DNA of 11,662 nucleotides from DASWTL01 sp036402155 (GTDB taxonomy: Bacteria; Bacteroidota; Bacteroidia; Sphingobacteriales; Sphingobacteriaceae), in NCBI GenBank assembly GCA_036402155.1, contig DASWTL010000207.1, positions 1 to 11,662 on the forward strand, written 5' to 3'. This document shows, piece by piece, positions 6,925 to 11,662 of this stretch. The notes below the pieces were generated by a model that worked only from the letters and a program-made list of their open reading frames with translations, made no database searches and was not told where the DNA came from. Both the position numbers and the translations under genes were made by a program. Positions within the stretch are counted from its first letter, which is position 1. Each line of letters starts with the position of its first letter.

Positions 6925-8019
6925 GTGTCTCTACTTCATCAATTAGCATTGTCGTTTTTACCCAGGGTAGGGGATGTAACTGCCAGGGCGTTATTAAGCT
7001 ATTGCGGTGATGCAGAAGAAATTTTCCGGACAAAGAGTTCACAGCTTCAAAAAATTCCCGGTGTTGGAGGAATAACAGCAGAGGCGATAATCAATCACGA
7101 ATGCTTTAGCCGGGCCGAAAAAGAGTTAAAATTTATAGAAAAGTATAAGATCCAACCGCTGTTTTGTACTGATAGCAATTATCCTAAACGTCTTAAAGCT
7201 TGTTATGACGCTCCGGTGCTTTTGTATTATAAGGGAAATGCCGATCTGAACGCGACGAAGATGGTTAGTGTGGTTGGAACACGCAAGGCTACCGAATATG
7301 GAAGAGATCTTTGTTCAACCCTGATCAGAGACCTGCAGGCACATAACCCGGTTATTGTCAGCGGACTGGCATATGGAATTGATGGCAGCGCGCACAAAGA
7401 ATGTCTGAAAAATAATCTCGCGACGGTAGGGGTTTTGGGTCATGGTCTGGATCGGATCTACCCGGCACAGCATCGCCAACTCGCAGAAAAAATGCTGGAT
7501 CACGGTGGTCTTCTTACAGAATTTCCTTCGGAAACAATTCCGGATCGTGAAAATTTTCCTAAGCGAAACCGGATAATTGCCGGAATATCTGATGTAACCA
7601 TTGTAGTAGAAGCAAGCAGAAAGGGCGGCGCCTTAATTACTGCGGAGATAGCTAATTCCTATAATCGCGATGTTTTTGCATTCCCAGGGCGAAATAATGA
7701 TGAATTTTCGGAAGGGTGCAATTATTTAATCAAAACAAACAGGGCTAACCTCATCTCATCTGTAGCAGACCTGGAATATTTATTAGGTTGGAATGAAGTT
7801 CAGGCAAATAAAACAAAAACCCAATTATCATTGCTGATCAACCTTTCGGAAGATGAACAGAAAGTTGCTGATATCTTGAAGGATAACGGTGTTACAGGGG
7901 TTGATCAGTTAGCTTTGCTTACTAAATTACCTCAAAGCAAACTTGCCGTTACCATCCTAGAGATGGAAATGCAGGGTTATGTGATTGCCATGCCGGGGAA
8001 GACCTATAAACTGGCTTAA
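6925..8019 (+). CDS. dprA: DNA-processing protein DprA
   Basis: DprA binds incoming single-stranded DNA during natural transformation and loads RecA on it; it is also kept in many bacteria not known to be competent. The 364 residues show three parts. There is an N-terminal helix-hairpin-helix region (about 1-60, with IPGVGGITAEAI). A Rossmann-like DprA core (about 110-290) has VVGTRKAT (116-123), SGLAYGID (146-153), GHGLDRIYP (172-180), FPKRNRIIAG (211-220), SRKGGALITA (231-240) and FAFPG (251-255). A C-terminal winged-helix DprA domain spans about 305-364. The start is a GTG that directly follows the rsmG TAA with no spacer; the N-terminus SLLHQLALSFLPRVG matches the expected beginning. Last gene of the plus-strand operon; no other competence gene is in the window. 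Confidence 0.96.
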   Translation: MSLLHQLALSFLPRVGDVTARALLSYCGDAEEIFRTKSSQLQKIPGVGGITAEAIINHECFSRAEKELKFIEKYKIQPLFCTDSNYPKRLKACYDAPVLLYYKGNADLNATKMVSVVGTRKATEYGRDLCSTLIRDLQAHNPVIVSGLAYGIDGSAHKECLKNNLATVGVLGHGLDRIYPAQHRQLAEKMLDHGGLLTEFPSETIPDRENFPKRNRIIAGISDVTIVVEASRKGGALITAEIANSYNRDVFAFPGRNNDEFSEGCNYLIKTNRANLISSVADLEYLLGWNEVQANKTKTQLSLLINLSEDEQKVADILKDNGVTGVDQLALLTKLPQSKLAVTILEMEMQGYVIAMPGKTYKLA

Positions 8020-8085
8020 ATGGTATTAGGCCAGCTTTGTTTTCTTACATTTATCATGGCTGTTGCACTCTCAAAAGGTTAATTA

Positions 8086-8577
8086 TTACTCTTTCTTTGG
8101 ATAATCATATAATTCGAGTTTTCCAGTACCTTCACTGATCATTTTCCAGTCATCAAAAGGGAATTCAATTAATGCGACTCCGCATGTAGGTATATTAATG
8201 ATGTCAGCATCGCATAAATTTGTTACCAGGTTTGTTATCCCAGGATTATGTCCGAAAAGTGCTATAAAATCATATTTATTTTCCAGATTATTAATAACCC
8301 GTAATAACGTTGCGGACGAAGCTTCATAGATCATGGACTCCTTAACAATGGCCGATTTCTTTATCCCGAATTCTTCTGCAAAATATTCTGCAGTTGTAAG
8401 TGCACGTTTAGCCGGACTGGTAACGAGTTGTTCTGGTATAAATCTTTTTTTATGCAAACGGTGAGCCATTTCAGGTGCGTTCTTATGGCCACGTTTATTT
8501 AGAGCGCGTTCAAAATCGGTTAAATTGGGTTCATCCCAATCTGATTTGGCATGCCTGACTATTAGAAGTTGTTTCAT
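8086..8577 (-). CDS. SixA-like histidine phosphatase
   Basis: This is a short 163-residue member of the histidine phosphatase superfamily, the size of SixA. The catalytic histidine is His9 in IVRHAKSDW, with Arg8 beside it. The second phosphate-binding arginine is Arg58 in TSPAKRAL, Glu85 in YEASS fits the acid/base position, and His110 in FGHNPG closes the active site. SixA in E. coli removes phosphate from phosphohistidine in a signalling or PTS protein; the substrate here is unknown. It is soluble and cytoplasmic, with no signal peptide. It reads in the same direction as the GT9 gene, 57 nt downstream of it, so it may be the last gene of the polX operon. It converges on dprA with only 66 nt between stops and no visible terminator. 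Family certain; the specific SixA role is inferred from size. Confidence 0.92.
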   Translation of the reverse strand: MKQLLIVRHAKSDWDEPNLTDFERALNKRGHKNAPEMAHRLHKKRFIPEQLVTSPAKRALTTAEYFAEEFGIKKSAIVKESMIYEASSATLLRVINNLENKYDFIALFGHNPGITNLVTNLCDADIINIPTCGVALIEFPFDDWKMISEGTGKLELYDYPKKE

Positions 8578-8634
8578 TTAGTGGTTAATCTAAAATGTTA
8601 TTTTCCGTTACCCAGCAATTACCAGTCCATGTTA

Positions 8635-9606
8635 TTAAGTTTCATCATTTATAAATCCGGAAATAGCATCCAGATCCTGATCATACATACATTTAAAATG
8701 GCCAAGCGGACACTTATTCAGGCCAAATTTTGAGCATGGCCTGCACGAAAGATTTACTCCTGCTACCATCACCTCATCAACCTGATATGGCTGTACGCCT
8801 AATAATTCAGGGATTGTGCTCCCCCAGATAGAAACAATGGGTTTATTAAAAGCTTCGGCTACATGTGTCAATCCGGTATCAAATCCCATCACCTTATATG
8901 CATTCTTAACCAGGAATACCGATTCATCAAAAGACAGCTTTCCGCAGGCATTATAAATAGTTGGATTTCCGCTTTGCTCTATAATCAGGGCATTCTTTTC
9001 AACATCAGATCCGCCAAGCAATACGATAGGCAGGTTTAATTTTTCGCAAAGCTCAATTATTTTTTCATTGGGCATTCTTTTGGTATTATGGGTAGCTCCA
9101 ATGATAAAAGCAATATATTTCGTCTGGTGACTTATAGGTATGAGTTTGGTAATATCATAATCTTGCTTAATGAAATAATCAACAGGCTTTTGATCATTTA
9201 TTACGCCAAGACCTTTCACGGTTTCCAGATACCGATCGACCAGGTGAACCGGCTTAACCAGGTTTATTTTGTACCGGATAGCCAGCCATTTTTTTAATCT
9301 TTCCTTTTTGTAGGTAAAAGATTTAACTCCCAAACGCAACTTTACAATTGTTGAGCGAAGACTATTATGCAGATCAATGATGTAATCGTAATTTTCTTTC
9401 TTTAAGTCTTTTATAGTCTCAGAAAGTTCAGGTTTTAATAAAATCAGGCGGTCGATATAGGGATTGTTATCAACCAGAAAGCTGAATTTATCCCGGGTAA
9501 GATAATGCACCTCCACACCCGATACCTGCTGTTTAATACAACGAATTACAGGGGTGGTGTAAATGATATCGCCAATAGAGCTGAAACGGATGATCAGGAT
9601 TTTCAA
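8635..9606 (-). CDS. Glycosyltransferase family 9 (heptosyltransferase-like)
   Basis: The 323-residue product resembles ADP-heptose:LPS heptosyltransferases (WaaC/WaaF/WaaQ type), which build the LPS core on the cytoplasmic side of the inner membrane. The N-terminal Rossmann domain opens with MKILIIRFSSIGDIIYTTP, a hallmark of family 9 in this phylum, and has the acidic LHNSLRS region (79-85). The C-terminal donor-binding domain has GFDTGLTHVAEAF (241-253) and VSIWGST (258-264). Near the C-terminus four cysteines (288, 291, 299, 306) form a Cys-rich segment often seen in this family. The start is TTG: the frame has a stop 12 nt upstream (9619-9621) and no ATG in between. The TTG shares four bases (TTGA) with the polX stop, so translation is probably coupled. 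The exact sugar is uncertain, since family 9 members differ. Confidence 0.93.
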   Translation of the reverse strand: MKILIIRFSSIGDIIYTTPVIRCIKQQVSGVEVHYLTRDKFSFLVDNNPYIDRLILLKPELSETIKDLKKENYDYIIDLHNSLRSTIVKLRLGVKSFTYKKERLKKWLAIRYKINLVKPVHLVDRYLETVKGLGVINDQKPVDYFIKQDYDITKLIPISHQTKYIAFIIGATHNTKRMPNEKIIELCEKLNLPIVLLGGSDVEKNALIIEQSGNPTIYNACGKLSFDESVFLVKNAYKVMGFDTGLTHVAEAFNKPIVSIWGSTIPELLGVQPYQVDEVMVAGVNLSCRPCSKFGLNKCPLGHFKCMYDQDLDAISGFINDET

Positions 9607-11297
9607 ATGGTCTGTTTTCTAGCCGGGTTAAGTGATTTTTTCTTCTGGAAAAACGCTGTTAACTCTTCCAAACTTAATGCGTTTAAACATTTAGCTGCTG
9701 ATAATCCACCTTTACGGGCAACTAAGGTGCCATAATGCATATCATAAAACCCATCATTACGGTGGGCATCAGGATTTATTGAGAGTATGACTCCCTTTTC
9801 AAGGGCATACTGGTGCCAGCGCCAGTCCATATCTAACCGCAGTGGATTTGAATTCACTTCGATTACCACCTGGTTTGCCGCGCAGGCATCAATTATTTTT
9901 TTATGATCTATCGGATATCCACTTCGGCTCAGTAATAACCTTCCGGTTGGGTGACCTAGAATAGTGGTAAATGGGTTTTCAATAGCTGTGATTAACCGGC
10001 TGGTGGCTTTTTCTTCCGACATTTTAAATACCGAATGGATAGATGCCACTACAAAATCGAATGTAGCTAATACTTCATCAGAATAATCTAATTGGCCATC
10101 AAATAAAATATCCGACTCTATACCCTTAAATATGTGAAAAGGCGCCAGTTTATTGTTCAATTCATCAATTTCCTGGTGCTGCCGGATAATTTGCTCTTCT
10201 TTTAATCCCCCTGCATAAAAGGCGGTCTTTGAATGGTCTGAAATTCCGAGATACTCAAGTTTTAATTCATCACGGCAAAATATTGCCATCTCCTGCAGTG
10301 TATGTACGCCATCGCTCCAGGTACTATGATTATGAAGCGTGCCTTTAAGATCCTGGAAAGTGATCAGCTGCGGGATGGAGGAACTTTTTGCACGCTCTAT
10401 CCATTCCGTGCCTTCACGCAATTCGGGTTCAATAAATTGCAGACCGGCTGATTCGTATACTTCATGCTCGCTTTCAGCATTTGATAATTCTTTGCCAAGC
10501 AGATTAATTATCTCTTCAACATGCTCGGTATCACCGGTTTGTTTAAACAATTGCCAGTAAAATTCCCTCTCGTCACAAAACCTGAAATAGATCTTTATTC
10601 CATTAGCAAATTCAGTTTCAACTCCCGCTTCATTCTGATGTTTAATGGTCAACCCGAGGCTTTCAAGTTCAGGTAATATGTGTTCTGAAGGCAAAGCAAC
10701 CAGCAGATCAAGACCATCGAGGGTTTCACATCTTCGCCTGAATGCGCCTGTTAAGGAAATATTATCCGTATTCCAGAGCCCACGTAGCTTTTGAACAAAA
10801 GTTTCGGCAAAATTTTCTATTGAGGCATAGAGGACATGGCCACTGCTTGCCATTTTAAAATCAATCGCTTTTTTAATTTCCTCCTGGGTTTTAGCTCCGA
10901 AACCCTTTGCATCAACCAGGCGATTTTCGTTACACGCATAATACAGTTCACCAATGTTTTCAATGCCCAGCTCTTTCCAGATTATCAGCACCTTTTTTGG
11001 ACCGATACCCTTCATTCCAAGCATTTCTACAATTCCCGGAGGTGTTTGTTCCAGAAGCTGATCCATTTCGGCAATTGAACCCGTAGTAACAAGCTCATGG
11101 ATTTTTGTTGCCGTACTTTTGCCCATCCCATCAATTTTCTCCAGTTCTTCCGTCGTTTTTTTTGAAATGGAGAAGGGTAGCTTCCTGATCTTATAGGCAG
11201 ATGCTGCAAGAGATTTTATCTTAAACTGATTATCTCCGTTAAGCTCCATTAGCTGACTGAGCAGGTTCAGTTGGTTGGAAATGGTTTTATTGTCCAT
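9603..11297 (-). CDS. polX: PolX-type protein: degenerate DNA polymerase X core with intact PHP nuclease domain
   Basis: Bacterial PolX joins a family X repair polymerase to a C-terminal PHP metal nuclease. From ATG 11297 it has 564 residues, the usual length. Helix-hairpin-helix motifs appear at about 55-67 (IDGMGKSTATKIH) and 93-103 (LGMKGIGPKKV). The nucleotidyltransferase core is damaged. The GSxRR motif is GAFRR (184-188), the first DxD Asp is Gly195 (DGLD, 194-197) with only Asp197 kept, the third Asp is Tyr237, and the TGS nucleotide-binding motif is TGD (254-256). The PHP domain (from about 318) keeps all its metal ligands as far as I can judge: His322, His324, Asp329, His355, Glu394, His421, His449, Asp510, His512. 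Expected activity is 3'-5' exonuclease or AP-site cleavage, not synthesis. A TTG at 11309 would add four residues; ATG is preferred. It overlaps the GT9 gene by 4 nt. Confidence 0.93.
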   Translation of the reverse strand: MDNKTISNQLNLLSQLMELNGDNQFKIKSLAASAYKIRKLPFSISKKTTEELEKIDGMGKSTATKIHELVTTGSIAEMDQLLEQTPPGIVEMLGMKGIGPKKVLIIWKELGIENIGELYYACNENRLVDAKGFGAKTQEEIKKAIDFKMASSGHVLYASIENFAETFVQKLRGLWNTDNISLTGAFRRRCETLDGLDLLVALPSEHILPELESLGLTIKHQNEAGVETEFANGIKIYFRFCDEREFYWQLFKQTGDTEHVEEIINLLGKELSNAESEHEVYESAGLQFIEPELREGTEWIERAKSSSIPQLITFQDLKGTLHNHSTWSDGVHTLQEMAIFCRDELKLEYLGISDHSKTAFYAGGLKEEQIIRQHQEIDELNNKLAPFHIFKGIESDILFDGQLDYSDEVLATFDFVVASIHSVFKMSEEKATSRLITAIENPFTTILGHPTGRLLLSRSGYPIDHKKIIDACAANQVVIEVNSNPLRLDMDWRWHQYALEKGVILSINPDAHRNDGFYDMHYGTLVARKGGLSAAKCLNALSLEELTAFFQKKKSLNPARKQTI

Positions 11298-11301
11298 GCT
11301 T

Positions 11302-11340
11302 TGCTTCAAAAATAATAAACCGCTATGGTTTGACGAAGCA
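11302..11340. repeat. Nested inverted repeat just upstream of polX
   Basis: The outer arms TGCTTC (11302-11307) and GAAGCA (11335-11340) enclose inner arms AAACC (11317-11321) and GGTTT (11327-11331) around a 5-nt loop. The element ends 4 nt before the polX ATG. The minus strand also reads TATTTTTG at 11307-11314, an exact TAnnTTTG match. If that is the -7 element, the mRNA would be almost leaderless and this repeat would be an operator over the promoter. If transcription starts further up, the repeat could fold over the start region. Confidence 0.4.
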
Positions 11341-11412
11341 GTTGACGGAATTATTAATATGGAGGCCTGAAAATTCTTATCTCATTAGCTATTTAAGCTG
11401 ACCGTTTATAAG

Positions 11413-11448
11413 TACTTTTTTGATTTTTAATTCAGAATTAAAAAAGTA
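11413..11448. promoter_or_regulatory. AT-rich palindrome between polX and the DUF805 gene (possible operator)
   Basis: TTTTTAATTC (11424-11433) and GAATTAAAAA (11435-11444) form a perfect 10-bp inverted repeat around one central base. An overlapping pair TACTTTTTT (11413-11421) and AAAAAAGTA (11440-11448) gives a second possible arm match. The near-zero spacer fits a site for a dimeric DNA-binding protein better than an RNA hairpin. It lies in a divergent intergenic region, so it could act on either side. No regulator gene is adjacent. Confidence 0.4.
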
Positions 11449-11456
11449 AATTAGTT

Positions 11457-11500
11457 TATAATTTGATTACTAGTGAGTTGTGTGATGCTGTTGAAATTTG
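11457..11500 (+). promoter_or_regulatory. Candidate promoter region for the DUF805 gene
   Basis: TATAAT occurs at 11457-11462, running into TATAATTTG, a one-base-stretched version of TAnnTTTG. A second near match, GAAATTTG (7 of 8), is at 11493-11500. Either would give a long leader (about 100-140 nt) covering the structured region that follows. Neither has a clear -33 TTG at the expected distance. Confidence 0.25.
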
Positions 11501-11530
11501 TGCTGTAATTCTAAAGCTGTAAGAAATATA

Positions 11531-11604
11531 CCGTGGAGGCCAGAGACCACACAAAAAACGGGGCATAACCGAAAGGCCATAAGAGTAGGAACCTAACACT
11601 CATA
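11531..11604 (+). ncRNA. Structured 5' leader of the DUF805 gene (possible DUF805-type cis-regulatory RNA)
   Basis: This leader lies directly before the DUF805 start codon and has several possible short helices. GTGG (11533-11536) can pair with CCAC (11547-11550). GGCC (11538-11541) can pair with GGCC (11575-11578). CGG (11559-11561) can pair with CCG (11569-11571) over a 7-nt loop. GAGT (11583-11586) can pair with ACTC (11598-11601) as a hairpin whose end lies 6 nt before the ATG. The first two compete or could form a pseudoknot. Its GC content stands out from the AT-rich sequence upstream. I recall that comparative genomics described 'DUF805' and 'DUF805b' RNA motifs upstream of DUF805 genes in Bacteroidota; position and gene fit, but I could not compare it with their consensus, so identity is inferred. 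Confidence 0.5.
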
Positions 11605-11607
11605 ATC

Positions 11608-11662
11608 ATGAACTGGTATTTAGAAGTATTAACCAATTATGTTGGATTTCGCGGAAGAGCAA
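11608..11662 (+). CDS. DUF805-family membrane protein (first 18 codons, runs off the right edge)
   Basis: From the ATG at 11608 the frame reads MNWYLEVLTNYVGFRGRA and continues past the window edge. The pattern MxWYLxVLxxYxxFxGRA is the recognisable beginning of DUF805 proteins (E. coli YhaH/YhaI type), small inner-membrane proteins of about 100-150 residues with four or so helices and no firmly known function. No Shine-Dalgarno sequence lies at the usual distance. The gene is preceded by a GC-richer, structured leader that may control it. Only the N-terminus is visible, so the assignment rests on 18 residues, but that motif is distinctive. Confidence 0.8.
   Translation, partial: MNWYLEVLTNYVGFRGRA

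Noticed and set aside
8020..8082. 20-codon frame starting directly after the dprA stop (ATG GTA TTA ...)
   Set aside because: It is hydrophobic and abuts dprA, but is too short and has no motif or other support to call a gene.
8020..8085. Bidirectional terminator between the converging dprA and sixA-like genes
   Set aside because: Only a 4-bp GCCA/TGGC match is present, with no stable stem and no clean T-run.
4576..9606. Polysaccharide biosynthesis cluster made of the GT2 and GT9 genes
   Set aside because: They lie in different operons on opposite strands, with no polymerase, flippase or sugar-nucleotide gene between them.
1645..11209. Several 60-110-codon open frames opposite or out of phase with the tgt, permease, GT2, GT9 and polX genes
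   Set aside because: They are shadows of well-supported genes and have no family motifs.
6925..11297. Defence or DNA-uptake island built from dprA and polX
   Set aside because: Both are widespread housekeeping or competence genes in separate convergent operons, with no mobile-element or toxin-like gene nearby.
11298..11309. TTG start for PolX at 11309
   Set aside because: An ATG four codons later gives the expected N-terminus and avoids a rare start codon.

Overview
The window looks like chromosomal DNA of a Bacteroidota bacterium, most likely Sphingobacteriaceae (Mucilaginibacter/Pedobacter-like). The protein families fit that group, Shine-Dalgarno sequences are mostly absent, TAnnTTTG-type promoter octamers occur, and two proteins (Tgt and PolX) show lineage-style changes in their active-site motifs. 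I infer this without database searches. Most of the window is conserved housekeeping sequence. I see no transposase, integrase, CRISPR array, tRNA or rRNA.

Layout. (1) 1-638, minus strand: N-terminal part of an exported protein with a HELRH zinc-protease-like motif, cut by the window edge. (2) 639-1321: a 683-nt stretch without a convincing gene. It holds a 12-bp perfect inverted repeat, short hydrophobic peptide frames that may be gene remains, and two alternative hairpins. (3) 1322-4447, minus: a tight operon tgt - LptF/LptG-type permease - EamA/DMT permease, with junctions of 4 nt and a 1-nt TAATG overlap. (4) 4448-4575: divergent promoter region. (5) 4576-8019, plus: GT2 glycosyltransferase - ECF sigma factor - rsmG - dprA, with every junction overlapping or abutting and three of four genes starting at TTG or GTG. 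(6) 8086-11297, minus: polX - GT9 glycosyltransferase - SixA-like phosphatase, convergent with dprA. (7) 11298-11607: divergent intergenic region with palindromes and a structured leader in front of a DUF805 gene, whose first 18 codons end the window.

The genes mix envelope work (LptG-like, GT2, GT9), RNA modification (Tgt, RsmG), DNA processing (DprA, PolX) and signalling (ECF sigma, SixA). Tight packing suggests translational coupling, not one shared pathway.

The points most worth a second look are the PolX protein with a ruined polymerase centre and an intact PHP nuclease, the Tgt protein without its three zinc cysteines, and the leader upstream of the DUF805 gene, which may be a member of a described DUF805-associated RNA motif. 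I did not find a clearly new multi-gene system.
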